From positions 62,001 to 126,000 of the forward strand of contig NZ_JACJOD010000033.1 in assembly GCF_014695385.1 (NCBI RefSeq): 64,000 bases of DNA. Reading direction: 5' to 3'. Below are positions 1 through 8,960 of this stretch, piece by piece. The position numbers and the translations under genes are program-made. The notes beneath the pieces are model-generated. The model saw only the letters and a list, made by a program, of their open reading frames with translations. It did no database searches and had not been told where the DNA came from. Numbering within the stretch: the first letter of the stretch is position 1; each line of letters starts with the position of its first letter. This DNA comes from Trichocoleus sp. FACHB-46. GTDB lineage: Bacteria > Cyanobacteriota > Cyanobacteriia > FACHB-46.

Positions 1-258
1 CTACTTAATAGATATTGCCCTGCCCAACTTCTTCTCAGTGCCCGTGCAGCTCACCCGCTGGGTACGTCCTTCGCCAGACGGTCTATCGGTACCACTTCCC
101 TCCAGCTTCACACCCGATCGCTTGTCGAGCGTAAAAGTTCTTTCCCCAGAACTGAGACCACAACCCGGAACAGTGGTCACCACGCCAACCCCTAGAATCA
201 CACTCAGCAACCCGATCCCCCAACAGCCTAGCCGCCTAATCTTCAAGTTCAAACCCAA
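1..258 (-). CDS. Small putative lipoprotein, 85 aa
   Basis: The N-terminus has a basic stretch, a hydrophobic core (GIGLLSVILGVGVV) and a lipobox-like VPGC near residue 33, so the protein probably carries a type II signal peptide and is lipid-anchored. The remaining 50 residues are polar, with no domain I recognise. The stop codon is complete at the window edge. The ORF overlaps the 5' part of an opposing plus-strand ORF, so at least one of the two starts must be shorter. Function unknown. Confidence 0.4.
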   Translation of the reverse strand: MGLNLKIRRLGCWGIGLLSVILGVGVVTTVPGCGLSSGERTFTLDKRSGVKLEGSGTDRPSGEGRTQRVSCTGTEKKLGRAISIK

Positions 259-712
259 GGCTGCGCACCAGCCAGGGGTTTATCAAATTACTGAGCTACC
301 TTGCATCGTTCTGCGCTTACTCGACGGCACGAACTATCGTCGTATGACCGCTGAAGATTCTATTCGCCTGCCAGATGGTCAATCGCGGCTATGGCAAACA
401 ACTTATCTCTATAATCAGCCTCTTGAAGTGCTGGTAATTGCATCAGAAATGGAAGATGCAAGGGCGATCGCCAACCAACTCATGCAGCGGGTCAGTTCTA
501 TGGGGCACATTGACGCACCTCCTTCAGCCCTAGAAATTCCCCTGCACCTGACTCAAGGCATTCGCTCAGGTGACGTGTTGGAGCAAAATAACTTGATCAC
601 CCTCACTTTACGGGTGGTCCTGCTTAACATGACTGAGGGTGAAACGGTTAGGGACGTGCCAACTTTAATGGAGATTGAAAAGGATTTTAGTCCCAAAACG
701 GAAGTCTTTTAG
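38..712 (+). CDS. Hypothetical protein, start uncertain
   Basis: The reading frame is open from 38 to the TAG at 712. The part after about 265 looks coding (mixed hydrophobic and charged, for example LEVLVIASEMEDARAIANQL), while the first 70 codons are proline- and serine-rich and lie antisense to the small lipoprotein ORF. The true start may be the GTG at 173 or the ATG at 344. No family is recognised. It is on the same strand as the phage structural genes further along, but nothing in the protein proves a phage role. Confidence 0.4.
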   Translation: MPVQLTRWVRPSPDGLSVPLPSSFTPDRLSSVKVLSPELRPQPGTVVTTPTPRITLSNPIPQQPSRLIFKFKPKAAHQPGVYQITELPCIVLRLLDGTNYRRMTAEDSIRLPDGQSRLWQTTYLYNQPLEVLVIASEMEDARAIANQLMQRVSSMGHIDAPPSALEIPLHLTQGIRSGDVLEQNNLITLTLRVVLLNMTEGETVRDVPTLMEIEKDFSPKTEVF

Positions 713-741
713 GAAAAACGATCAAGATTTCCATCAGTAAC

Positions 742-1935
742 CTATCGGTTGCTACCAATCCAACTTCCCTGCTCGTCATAGTTTTGCGATCCACTCCAGC
801 CCCCTGCATTCCAAACCGCATCAAACGCTGGTTTCATAATTGAAAGAAGGTGAACATCAAAACTATCAACTAAGATTTCTGGAATTAAAAGCCTATTCCT
901 ATCAATGGGATGCACACGTCCAGAAGGTCCGTAAGAATTAGAGATGATCTGATAACCTTTCACACCGACAAAACTTAGCATGAGCACTAATGGTGGTTCT
1001 ATACCAAGCTCTTGCTGAATATCAAAAATTCGTTCCAATTTCTTGATGAGCTCTCCTTCGTAGTAAGGACGAATATATAAGCTCTCATCAGGCTGCGGCG
1101 CTACTGTAGAAGCATCAACAATTTCAAAAATCCCGTTTCTAAAAAACTGAAGATAGCCGAAAGCATGTTTCTCTTGTCGATTCCTCAAGGCACTTACAGA
1201 AGTTAGATATCCGTCAAGGTTGTACCTGCCATCCCAGCCGGAACTTCCCAATGGTCCTGGCGTTTTATTTTCTAGCAGCATCACATCAAGCTGGTTTACT
1301 AGGTCAAACGCCTCAAGTGGAATAATGTGAAACACTAATTTTGCTCCAGATATCATGGGTACTGGGCTTTCATCAGACGAAATCAAATCAAGCCGCTCTC
1401 GGCGAAAAGATCTAATACGTTCTACAAGGGACTCTGAGCGGCTGAAAGCAGCCCGAATTTCTCCTACATCCATTTGGTGCTTTCCCCCTGAATTGCGAAC
1501 ATAGAATCTTGCAGCGTTTCCAAAGGTCACCATATGAGGTGCTACCCAGCTTCTAGGTATTTGTAGAACTATAACCACTCGCTGGTTTTGAAGAGTAACA
1601 ACCTCAATATTCAGTCCTGGAATTCTAGGAGAAATCCCATCCCGAATCATGTTCTCCATTCTGAGCTTTTCTGCATCTGGATTGTCGAGCTCTAAGCCGC
1701 AGAGCTGAGTAGGTAGCCCCGCATCTTCACCCATTCCGAAGATTAGATGCCCACCTACTGTATTGGCGAACGAGGAAACATCATAAAGAAATTCTTTCTT
1801 TTTCTCATCGCTGCTAGCTAGGCGATCTCTCTTATAATCAATGATCTTCCCCTCAGGAAAGGCATTGGCGTTGTCTATTAATGCCTGAAGATCAGCCTCA
1901 GTGAGTGAGCTTATGGGTTTACCGTTAAGTAACAT
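742..1935 (-). CDS. AlbA_2 / Schlafen-like domain protein
   Basis: The first 150 or so residues match the AlbA_2 (Schlafen, former AAA_4) pattern: an early acidic-lysine element IIDYKRDR, then SSFANTVGGHLIFGMGE, which is the family's signature around its predicted nucleotide- or nucleic-acid-binding site. Residues 160-397 have no domain I can name. AlbA_2 proteins occur as transcription regulators and as parts of prophage and defence loci, and either would fit here beside a LexA paralogue and a methylase. The start ATG at 1935 precedes a run without other candidates. The exact role is unknown; the domain assignment is fairly safe. Confidence 0.7.
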   Translation of the reverse strand: MLLNGKPISSLTEADLQALIDNANAFPEGKIIDYKRDRLASSDEKKKEFLYDVSSFANTVGGHLIFGMGEDAGLPTQLCGLELDNPDAEKLRMENMIRDGISPRIPGLNIEVVTLQNQRVVIVLQIPRSWVAPHMVTFGNAARFYVRNSGGKHQMDVGEIRAAFSRSESLVERIRSFRRERLDLISSDESPVPMISGAKLVFHIIPLEAFDLVNQLDVMLLENKTPGPLGSSGWDGRYNLDGYLTSVSALRNRQEKHAFGYLQFFRNGIFEIVDASTVAPQPDESLYIRPYYEGELIKKLERIFDIQQELGIEPPLVLMLSFVGVKGYQIISNSYGPSGRVHPIDRNRLLIPEILVDSFDVHLLSIMKPAFDAVWNAGGWSGSQNYDEQGSWIGSNR

Positions 1936-1979
1936 ACTGAGTTTCTTCTTCCAATTCAGCTATTTTTTACTAACCCAGC

Positions 1980-2594
1980 CTAGCTCAAGCAACCTCGCCA
2001 AACCCCAACTAATAGACCTTGCAGCACTACGTCAGAGGCAAGAACTCGGATAGGTTCATAACGTGGGTTGGCAGGCTTGAGAACCACTTGCTTACCGTCT
2101 CGATGAAAGTATTTGAGGGTTGTGCCCTCCCCCTGCACCAAAGCTGCCACGATCGCACCGTTCTTCAAGGCTTGTGGATCGGGTACTGGCATCATAATGA
2201 CGACATCACCATTGTTGATCATGGCCCCGATCATGCTATCTCCTCGCACTTGGAGAGCAAAGCAACCGGGTTGAAGCGCAATTCCAGCCAGGTCTAAGTG
2301 CTCAACTACATCAGCAAAAGGTGTTACCACCTCCCCTGCCGCGATCGCACCCACAATAGGGATACCCTTGGGCTTCAATGGCTTTAAAACCCGCAGCGAT
2401 CGCGCACAGCCTTGCTTCCAAGTCACATACCCTTTATCCCGAAGTTGAGCCAGCCTTTGTTGAACTGGAGCCGCAGACCTTAACCCCATTGCTACTGTCA
2501 TCTCTCGGTAGGATGGACAAGTCTGATGCTCTTGAATGTAGGACTCAAGCCACTCCAGAAGTTCTTGCTGTGGTGGAGTTAGAGGAGGATTCAT
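1980..2594 (-). CDS. lexA: LexA-family repressor, self-cleaving (S24 peptidase)
   Basis: A winged-helix DNA-binding domain (about 1-70, CPSYREMTVAMGL) is joined to an S24 peptidase domain. The residues needed for autoproteolysis are all present: the Ala86-Gly87 scissile pair in GAIAAGEV, Ser120 in RGDSM and Lys161 in TTLKYF. LexA represses genes until RecA* triggers cleavage; some cyanobacterial LexA proteins have lost these residues, so an intact copy is notable. Its place beside a Dam-type methylase, in a region rich in phage genes, suggests a mobile-element paralogue that could link induction to DNA damage. It could equally be the host LexA; the window cannot separate the two. Confidence 0.85.
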   Translation of the reverse strand: MNPPLTPPQQELLEWLESYIQEHQTCPSYREMTVAMGLRSAAPVQQRLAQLRDKGYVTWKQGCARSLRVLKPLKPKGIPIVGAIAAGEVVTPFADVVEHLDLAGIALQPGCFALQVRGDSMIGAMINNGDVVIMMPVPDPQALKNGAIVAALVQGEGTTLKYFHRDGKQVVLKPANPRYEPIRVLASDVVLQGLLVGVWRGCLS

Positions 2595-2671
2595 AAAAAC
2601 GGCACTAATAGATCCCTTGTACTACAGTCTCTCACATGCTTCTAATTTTGAGAGCAGAGCGATCGCTCAAC

Positions 2672-3490
2672 CTATGACACAATCAAAACCTCGTTGACCT
2701 CACCTCGATTGTTAGCCTTCGAATTAATCGCTCTTCTAGCAGGAACAGTGTAGACTCGGAAATCGCTATAAAGCTCACGAATAAAAGGACAATCAGAGTT
2801 TGAAAGCGTTACCTGAACCCCACGCTCAGCTAAGTTCACAAATAGCTCTCTGAGTCTGATTTGGTCATGCTCGGTAAAACCATTACGGCTATAAGAAGTA
2901 AAACTGCTGGTTGGATTGAGCGGATGATAGGGCGGATCGAGGTAGACAAAGTCATTGTCAGCAGCATCTAAGACCGATTCAAAAGGTTGAGCTTTGAGGA
3001 CCACAGGTTGTAGCGCTGCCGATACCGATCGCAGCAATTCTGCATTGCAAATCAGCGGATTCTTGTAACGACCGAAGGAAGTATTAAATTCTCCTTTGGA
3101 GTTTTCGCGCCAGAGACCGTTGAAGCAAACCCGGTTCAAATAGACAAAGCGAGCTGCCCGCTCCAAGTCAGTCGTCCCTGGTTTCGCCCGTACTTGGTGG
3201 AAGTAATCACGGCTATGTTTTTGCTGATGTATAGATAAGTGCTCGATAAGCAGCTCCACTTGCTCACGGACACAGTGATAAACATTGATCAGCTCAGGAT
3301 TGATGTCACTTAACACTGCACGCTTTGGCAGGAGATGAAAGAAGACTGCCCCACCGCCCAGAAATGGCTCATAGTAAGTTTGAAATTTTTGCGGCTGGTA
3401 GGGCAAATATTTTGCAATCAGTTGGCCTTTGCCTCCAGCCCACTTCAAAAACGGACGAGGCGGAGTTGTTTCAAGGATCGGCGATCGCAT
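2672..3490 (-). CDS. dam: Dam-type N6-adenine DNA methyltransferase
   Basis: A D12-class adenine methylase of usual length (272 aa). The SAM-binding motif FLKWAGGK is near the N-terminus, followed by EPFLGGGAVF and the catalytic DPPY at about residues 184-187. Dam homologues methylate adenine in GATC, the core of HIP1 (GCGATCGC), so the many HIP1 sites here would be substrates if specificity is conserved. The ATG overlaps the TAA of the upstream 665-aa gene by one base (TAATG), which implies translational coupling. No restriction partner is adjacent, so it is an orphan methylase. Confidence 0.9.
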   Translation of the reverse strand: MRSPILETTPPRPFLKWAGGKGQLIAKYLPYQPQKFQTYYEPFLGGGAVFFHLLPKRAVLSDINPELINVYHCVREQVELLIEHLSIHQQKHSRDYFHQVRAKPGTTDLERAARFVYLNRVCFNGLWRENSKGEFNTSFGRYKNPLICNAELLRSVSAALQPVVLKAQPFESVLDAADNDFVYLDPPYHPLNPTSSFTSYSRNGFTEHDQIRLRELFVNLAERGVQVTLSNSDCPFIRELYSDFRVYTVPARRAINSKANNRGEVNEVLIVS

Positions 3491-5487
3491 TAGTTACCAT
3501 TTTTCTCTAGCCATTGCTCAGCTCGTGCATGAGCCCGTTCGATTGCAGCAGGTTCGTCTACGGGGATCTCTCCAAAGCGTTTTTGAGATCGGCATTGTAG
3601 CCGCCCGTTCTTGAATACCCACTGGTAAACGATGAAAGCAAAGGTTTTGCTGGGATAGGAACCAGGCGCATAAGTATTGCGAGTATCCCAAATCTCCCAC
3701 TGCCCCTCAACCTTGCCCTCAGCGCTGGGTTTGCGGTGCTGCTTGCCGCGCTCAATATCCGCGATCGCCTGCGAGGCTTGATCTAGCTGAGACTCCAGCG
3801 CTTGGATACGGTCATAGCGATACTTTGCGGCTCTGTAGCGGGCATACTCCACCTTCGTTAAATGGTGACGATTGGTTTTACCGCTGTCATCCTTAGTAGT
3901 GCGTTTAGCCGCAAAAAGCTTGGTTGGTGCGTAAAGTCGGTGATACCAGAACTTGGTATAGAACCCTGTCTTCTGTAGCTTTTTGACAACGGTATAGTCT
4001 TCAATCCCAGCGCTGGCCCATTCCTTTGGCCATACCATGCCGCCCGCCCGTACCGCTACTGCTTGCTCCGCTTTCAGCTCAATCAGATCAGCTTCTACGT
4101 GCCGTCTCTGAATGAGTAGAGCTTGCCGTCGCCGTTCTAATGGAGCACCTTCAATTACCGTGAGTTCAGGCGTTACGGGTTCAACTTTAGGCCAACGACA
4201 GTAAGCTCCATCCGCTGGCTGACTGAGCAAACAAGCCCAACCGATACTAGAGAGCAGATACAGTTGACGCAACTCTCCGTAAGGCAATTCCACTGCCTTG
4301 GACAGTTCTACTTCAATCTCTAACGGCAATCCGTGCTGAGCTGCTCGTTGGGTTACCGTCCAACCATCGTTATACCAACTCATGATGGTTTGGCGCTGCT
4401 GCTCAGTGTTGGTCCAGCCATCACCTGCAATAAAGAGAACCCGCTCAATTGTGAGAGTTCCTTTACTGCTGTCATCTTGCCTGGAAATTTGAATGGCCAT
4501 CTCGCTCGGCATTCGGTGCTCATGCTCTGGCTGCTGAGTTACTGTCCACCCCTGCGCTTCCCAAGCAGCGATCGCTTGCCGCTGTGCTTCTGTCAAAATT
4601 GGTTCTGGGTAATTGAAAATTACAGGCGGTTTTTCAATCTTTTCAATGGCACTGAGTGGCAAACTCGCTTGAATTGCCACCCCGCCTGTTGGGTTATCAA
4701 GTTCAACAGATGCCGTGCGCTTTCGGGATTGCCAATCCTCAACTCGCACCTGTCTCACTGTCCCTACATTCCCAAATACATAGCCTTCAGGAGTTTCACC
4801 AATCACCCGCACGCGATCGCCTACTTTAATGGGTTCAGCCTGGGCAAATTCCTGCGACTCTAGCAAAAATGGCTCAGCCATCTCCGACTTAGCATTCACA
4901 ACCTCTAACTGATTGAGGTCAAAGCGCCGAACACAAGTATCTCCTTGCAAGAGCACCCTGACTTCTCCTTGCAACTCAGGTACAACAGAAGCAGGTTGCA
5001 CCGTTCCTTGGCGATCAAGGTCGTCTTCAAGCCCAATCTCAGCTTTGCAAACTCGCACTAGAGTTCCGGGTGCTGGTTGCTGGGGTGCAGCCGTAATTAG
5101 TTGAAAGTTTTTCCTCGCCCACTCATTAACGACTAACCGTCCCCGAAAAATCCCATCTTTGGGGTAGGCACTGTGATAGGAGAGGTCAATTTGGGCGATC
5201 GCAGGTAGAACAACTTCGTATTCTGCAATCAATCCGTTAGGGCTTTGAAGGTACTGGCCTTTACACTTCCCTTTGCTAGGTCGCTCAGCAAGGTCACAAG
5301 CAGGAACTGAGAAGTAGCTCTGGACTAAAATACCAGTTGCCGTCCTTCGTTCCCCAAAACAATAATCTAAAAACTTTACGCGATCGCCAACCTCAAACTT
5401 TCGTTCGATCGGCGAAGTTGGAAAAACAAACCCTAAATCAGCAGAAACTCTTGTTCCTGTGAAATCTTGCTTTACAATAGAAATCAC
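3490..5487 (-). CDS. Large hypothetical protein with SH3/KOW-like segments and an internal repeat
   Basis: 665 aa, not recognised as a whole. Two segments (around KFEVGDRVKFLDYC and IKVGDRVRVIGET) resemble the beta-barrel entry of KOW or SH3-like modules. A motif is duplicated in the middle: AAWEAQGWTVTQQPEHEH and MSWYNDGWTVTQRAAQHG, each followed by an ExxxxISR/ELSK strand. The C-terminal third is basic and aromatic (YTKFWYHRLYAPTKLF). It starts with GTG beside a GGTTAACC palindrome and ends one base into dam. The barrel-like modules and basic tail hint at nucleic-acid binding, which is inference only. Confidence 0.7.
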   Translation of the reverse strand: MISIVKQDFTGTRVSADLGFVFPTSPIERKFEVGDRVKFLDYCFGERRTATGILVQSYFSVPACDLAERPSKGKCKGQYLQSPNGLIAEYEVVLPAIAQIDLSYHSAYPKDGIFRGRLVVNEWARKNFQLITAAPQQPAPGTLVRVCKAEIGLEDDLDRQGTVQPASVVPELQGEVRVLLQGDTCVRRFDLNQLEVVNAKSEMAEPFLLESQEFAQAEPIKVGDRVRVIGETPEGYVFGNVGTVRQVRVEDWQSRKRTASVELDNPTGGVAIQASLPLSAIEKIEKPPVIFNYPEPILTEAQRQAIAAWEAQGWTVTQQPEHEHRMPSEMAIQISRQDDSSKGTLTIERVLFIAGDGWTNTEQQRQTIMSWYNDGWTVTQRAAQHGLPLEIEVELSKAVELPYGELRQLYLLSSIGWACLLSQPADGAYCRWPKVEPVTPELTVIEGAPLERRRQALLIQRRHVEADLIELKAEQAVAVRAGGMVWPKEWASAGIEDYTVVKKLQKTGFYTKFWYHRLYAPTKLFAAKRTTKDDSGKTNRHHLTKVEYARYRAAKYRYDRIQALESQLDQASQAIADIERGKQHRKPSAEGKVEGQWEIWDTRNTYAPGSYPSKTFAFIVYQWVFKNGRLQCRSQKRFGEIPVDEPAAIERAHARAEQWLEKNGN

Positions 5488-5518
5488 GGTTAACCACCTA
5501 ATATCCCTTTTGGTTAAC
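5488..5518. promoter_or_regulatory. Paired GGTTAAC palindromes at the start of the 665-aa gene
   Basis: GGTTAACC (5488-5495) abuts the GTG start codon and GGTTAAC recurs at 5512-5518, two helical turns away. Paired palindromes flanking a ribosome-binding region suggest an operator. No protein in the window can be assigned to it. Confidence 0.3.
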
Positions 5519-5591
5519 TGAACGGGACGTTGGCGCGTCCCTAATTTTTTGGAATTGCGTTTATCTTATCATGATAATTGAATTGTAGTTT

Positions 5592-5894
5592 CTAATTCTG
5601 GACTTCCCAGAACCAGACTCGCAAGCGCCAAAAAGTCTGACGGAAGAGACATTTCAGGGAGTACCAAGGATGTCGGATCATGAGCTGGTGGATCGCTTGC
5701 TCAAAGTCCTCGGAAAGCAATATATCTGAGTCTGCTCGTGCATCCTCTGGGTGGTGTTCCCGCCACCACAGCAGAAAGTAATCTAAGCCTTGAAATAAAT
5801 CATTTAGATCGTTGTATCGCATCCAGTGGCGCTCCCACCAGGGAGATGGTGAGAAGAATAACGGAAGCGATCGCAAGAATCTCAGCATGTTCAC
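5592..5894 (-). CDS. Tryptophan-rich hypothetical protein, 100 aa
   Basis: Unrecognised small protein with many aromatics (SPWWERHWMRY, FLLWWREHH, FWRLRVWFWEVQN). The GTG start at 5894 overlaps the TGA of the preceding minus-strand gene as GTGA. That gene is now split by an insertion sequence, so this one may have lost its promoter. The 5' coupling supports the GTG over the ATG two codons later. Function unknown. Confidence 0.5.
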   Translation of the reverse strand: MNMLRFLRSLPLFFSPSPWWERHWMRYNDLNDLFQGLDYFLLWWREHHPEDARADSDILLSEDFEQAIHQLMIRHPWYSLKCLFRQTFWRLRVWFWEVQN

Positions 5895-6018
5895 TCGTCC
5901 TGGTCTTGCTTGATTGCAGCAATCAGCAGTGCATTCTCCAAGAAGTGAATCCCACGATTAACGATCTCCGGTGGCGAGACTGCAATTAATTTTAGAATGT
6001 GGTCGGTTAGACAAAGTT

Positions 6019-7477
6019 CAGGACTTGGAAGGTTAGGAGTAGAAGGAGAGGAGGCTAGCAAGGTATCGTGATGGTGAATCGCTAGCGGAGCAGCAAATGA
6101 TTCCCCTCATCGGTGTTCCTGCCACCATTGCCCAAGGGATGAGTGCTTATCGAGACGTGTTCTGTCGGGAAGCCGGATTCGAGCATGTCAGTCGCTATAT
6201 CAGTGGACTGTTGCTGAGCCAGAACAAGACCCTGCAAGGCATTCACGCTCAGCAGGTGTATCCGGAAGGCAAAGCCGTCAGTCGGCGAGCGATGCATGAG
6301 GCGGTGTTTGAGGCTCGATGGGATAGCGAGGTTCTGATGCAGCAGCATCGGCGGCAAGTCGGTCTGCGGCATCAAGGATGTGGGCGAGAAATCATTAGTC
6401 TCGACTGGACCCTATCGCATCATGAAGAGGGCGAGCACATCTATGGGGTCAAGCGCGCCTACGATTATGTCAACCACTGCATGAGCCGCTACCAAAGCGT
6501 GGTGACTGGCGTGATTGCGAATGGCCAGCAGATTGATGGGATTGCGGTCGAGGTGCAGTTGCCAGACTTTAGCGAGGCGGAGAGAGGATACCTGCGCATG
6601 ACGGCTCAACCCAGTTACGAGCAGATGGAACAAGTGAAGCAACGGTTGCTGGAGTTGTTGCACTATCACAAGAACCGATTGGCCTATCGCAAGCGCACCG
6701 AGATGGTCGTGGACATCGTGCGCCAAATTGAGGCAGAGGGGCAGTTTCCCCAAGCTGACTATGCCTTTGACAATGGGGTGTTAACCCTGGAATTGACGCA
6801 GCTGATTGAGGCCTCCGGCAAGCATTGGGTCAGTGAGATTGAATGCTCTCGACTCATTCTGTGGAACGGGCAATGGCGGCGGGTGGATGCGGTTGCCACC
6901 GAACTGCGCCAACAGCACCTAGAGAGTTTTCGTCCCCTTCAGGTGCACGCTCGCAACGGAGAACTCAAATTCTTTTGGGCCTTTACCAAAACCCTTCGGC
7001 TCAAGCGCTATGGACGCAAACGCCTCGTCATTGTGCATCAGCAACCCGATCTCAGCGACCCTCCGCGCTTCTTGCTCAGTGATGCACTGCATTGGGAAAG
7101 TGCCCGAGTGATTCAGACCTGGAGTTACCGCTGGGCCTGCGAGATCTTTCATGAGTTTTGCGCTTCAGGTGACAGGCTTCGAGTCGGCTCAGGTGCGCAA
7201 TCAGGAAGCGGTCAAACGCCACTTTCGTTTAAGTTGCGTAGCGCAGTCGCTCCTCCAGCAAGCCACCTGTCAGGGCAAGAAATCGGAAAGATTTGCGTTT
7301 GCCAAGCATCAGCAAACGGTGGGACAGCGGCTCTACAGTCTGACACGGGAGGCTTACCAGCAATTGCTGCATCTGATTGAGGGGTTGTTTGCCCAAGGGC
7401 GATCGTGTCAGCAAGTCCTGGAGGTACTTATGCCTGCTTAGCACCCGCTCTCTTTGAGCCTAACCTTCCAAGTCCTG
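6019..7477 (+). mobile_element. Insertion sequence with 19-bp inverted repeats and AAAGTT target duplication
   Basis: The ends are perfect 19-bp inverted repeats beginning CAGGACTTGG (6019-6037 and the complement 7459-7477). The flanks carry the direct repeat AAAGTT (6013-6018 and 7478-7483). The element is 1459 bp and holds one transposase gene on the plus strand with a frameshift. It sits in a minus-strand gene whose two halves rejoin in frame. Six-base target duplication together with the DDE-type transposase points to an IS4/IS701-like superfamily; I cannot give a firm family name. Confidence 0.9.
6097..7441 (+). pseudogene. DDE transposase with a frameshift
   Basis: Frame 1 runs from ATG 6097 through VSRYISGLLLS, ISLDWTLSHHEEG (probable first catalytic Asp), YAFDNGVLTLEL and WACEIFHEF. 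The natural continuation, LQVTGFESAQVRNQ to LEVLMPA, is in the next frame and ends at 7441. The shift coincides with a run of four T at 7154-7157; removing one T restores a single 440- to 450-codon frame. A T-tract slip mutation is the simplest reading. Programmed frameshifting cannot be excluded, since some IS elements use it. The frame 1 product alone lacks the C-terminal part. Confidence 0.85.
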
Positions 7478-7554
7478 AAAGTTTATTGCCTTTAAGCGCG
7501 CGAATCCGGTAGATGCAACGCGATCGCACTATGGTGCTGGGGCATTGGGAAGAT

Positions 7555-7950
7555 CTAGGGTTGGTTTTTGCCATGCTTAGGTGTGCAATCAAAGGTTCTG
7601 GCCTGGAACAAGGTGCGCCAATAAGTTAGGCGCTGTTCCAAAAGATCGAGATGACAGTGCTCAAGTACTTCCAAAACAAACTGCTCTGCAACAAGCTCAA
7701 TCCAAGCTTGTTGCAGAGCAGTATCAGGGTGGTTTTGGGTTGAAAGTTGATCTTGAATAATCCTTAAAGCCTCCTCTGGAAAAGGAGTGCCACCAATCAG
7801 GCGATCGCCTGTAACTAAGTTTTTGATGGAGATCACTCCACACTCAGTAGCTGCAGAAAGACCAGAGAGATGCAGTTGTTCTAGAAGCTGCTTAATTTCA
7901 TGCAACGTTTCGCAGCGCTGCATTTGCCTATTGATTTGCTCAGGAGTCAT
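7555..7950 (-). CDS. Hypothetical protein, about 131 aa
   Basis: Helical, glutamine- and leucine-rich protein without a recognised domain. I choose ATG 7950 (MTPEQINRQM), which lies 11 bp inside the end of the upstream gene as in the rest of this compact run; a longer frame reaches 8007. Its own end overlaps the ATG of the gene now split by the insertion sequence. The overlaps on both sides make this one of at least five co-transcribed small genes (8942 down to 5592). Confidence 0.55.
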   Translation of the reverse strand: MTPEQINRQMQRCETLHEIKQLLEQLHLSGLSAATECGVISIKNLVTGDRLIGGTPFPEEALRIIQDQLSTQNHPDTALQQAWIELVAEQFVLEVLEHCHLDLLEQRLTYWRTLFQARTFDCTPKHGKNQP

Positions 7951-8653
7951 GAGCAGCTCCCACAAACGCGGCAATTTCTGCTTCATGAAGAGCATGATCG
8001 TGGTCAAAATCTTCTGTTAAAGCAGCCAAAGGACTGCGCTCTTTAGTGGCTGCATAGCCATGACAGGTATCCTGAATTTCCGCGCTTTTTGCCAAACACT
8101 CGTCACAGATTACCGCGAGCGCTCCGTCGGAGGGCAAATTGCAAACGATGCAGCCCCACCCAGTTCCTGGAACAAGAGCTCGTTTGGTTAAGCTAACAAA
8201 ATTCCGCACGGTTGAACCTTCCTGCCGGCAAGCACAACACGCTCCAAAATCAGGGGGTTCTTCGTCTCCTGCTTCAAACCATTCCAGGGCTTGAAAGCTT
8301 CCCGAGAACCAATCCTCATCAAAATCCATCAATGTAGCAGCGCTCTGAGCACCTCCGCCAACCCCAGCAACCCATTGCTTTCCAATGGGCAACCCCTCTT
8401 GCACAACAGCGATCGCAGCTTCAAGGCTTGGCAACTCAGGATGATCTTTGTACTTCTGGCATAAGTTCTCTGCCAAGGCCTGAACTTGGGCTTCCGTTAA
8501 CCGCTGAGCGTCAATTTCGTAACAGGGCTGCTCATCAACTAGTGCTGTCGGAACAGGGGTAACAACCGGAATGCGGTTGAGTTCAAACAGATGCCGCAGG
8601 TTATCCAAAGGCGTAGGAATATCGTCTCTTAAGGTGCAGTAGCAGTCACTCAT
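7940..8653 (-). CDS. Hypothetical protein with cysteine pairs (possible zinc site)
   Basis: I take ATG 8653 (MSDCYCTLRDD) as the start because it follows the upstream stop at 8661 by a few bases; an in-frame extension reaches 8680. Three cysteine clusters, CCACRQ, CIVCN and CDEC, lie in the second half and have the spacing of a zinc-binding knuckle. The C-terminus is acidic and histidine-containing (DFDHDHALHEAE). No family recognised. It is the second gene of the small-gene operon. Confidence 0.6.
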   Translation of the reverse strand: MSDCYCTLRDDIPTPLDNLRHLFELNRIPVVTPVPTALVDEQPCYEIDAQRLTEAQVQALAENLCQKYKDHPELPSLEAAIAVVQEGLPIGKQWVAGVGGGAQSAATLMDFDEDWFSGSFQALEWFEAGDEEPPDFGACCACRQEGSTVRNFVSLTKRALVPGTGWGCIVCNLPSDGALAVICDECLAKSAEIQDTCHGYAATKERSPLAALTEDFDHDHALHEAEIAAFVGAAHDS

Positions 8654-8660
8654 AGTTCCC

Positions 8661-8942
8661 CTAGTAGGCGATCGCCCCACGAATAATTTGCCAAAGCTCC
8701 TTCTGTTTCCTTCGATCTGTGTTGCCTCTATACAACACCCATCTATTTTCAGAGCCGAGATACTTGAGGAGAAGAAAGTCGTCGTCAGATGACCCCAGAA
8801 AAATTCTCCAAGCAGCTTGGCTAGGAAATTTACGGAATCGATACCCCTTTTGCACCAAAGCCTGGCGGATTGCAGTAGCTTGCCTTGATATCAGAACTGC
8901 CACCGATTCTTTAGCTGGACGAGCGGAGGCTAACATAGGCAC
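8661..8942 (-). CDS. Hypothetical protein, 93 aa, first gene of a small operon
   Basis: Basic small protein (YRFRKFPSQAAWRIFLG) with no known domain. A GAGG ribosome-binding site lies upstream of ATG 8942. The promoter region carries a 20-bp palindrome at 8961-8980 that recurs in front of the radical SAM gene at 13589, so the two transcription units are probably controlled by the same regulator. Confidence 0.6.
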   Translation of the reverse strand: MPMLASARPAKESVAVLISRQATAIRQALVQKGYRFRKFPSQAAWRIFLGSSDDDFLLLKYLGSENRWVLYRGNTDRRKQKELWQIIRGAIAY

Positions 8943-8960
8943 ACCTCAGTTTTATTTAGA

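Larger units (their letters stand above)
5891..7574 (-). pseudogene. 72-aa gene split by an insertion sequence
   Basis: Removing 6019-7477 and one AAAGTT copy joins 7574-7478 to 6012-5891 into one open frame of 73 codons including the stop. The ATG (7572-7574) lies inside the end of the upstream gene. The rejoined protein begins MAKTNPRSSQ and ends AAIKQDQDE before TGA, which overlaps the next gene's GTG. Head and tail are thus coupled to both neighbours, as expected of an operon gene. In the present sequence the reading frame is broken. Function unknown. Confidence 0.7.

Noticed and set aside
4333-4863. 176-aa plus-strand ORF inside the 665-aa gene
   Set aside because: Antisense shadow of a well-supported gene; composition is that of a mirror frame.
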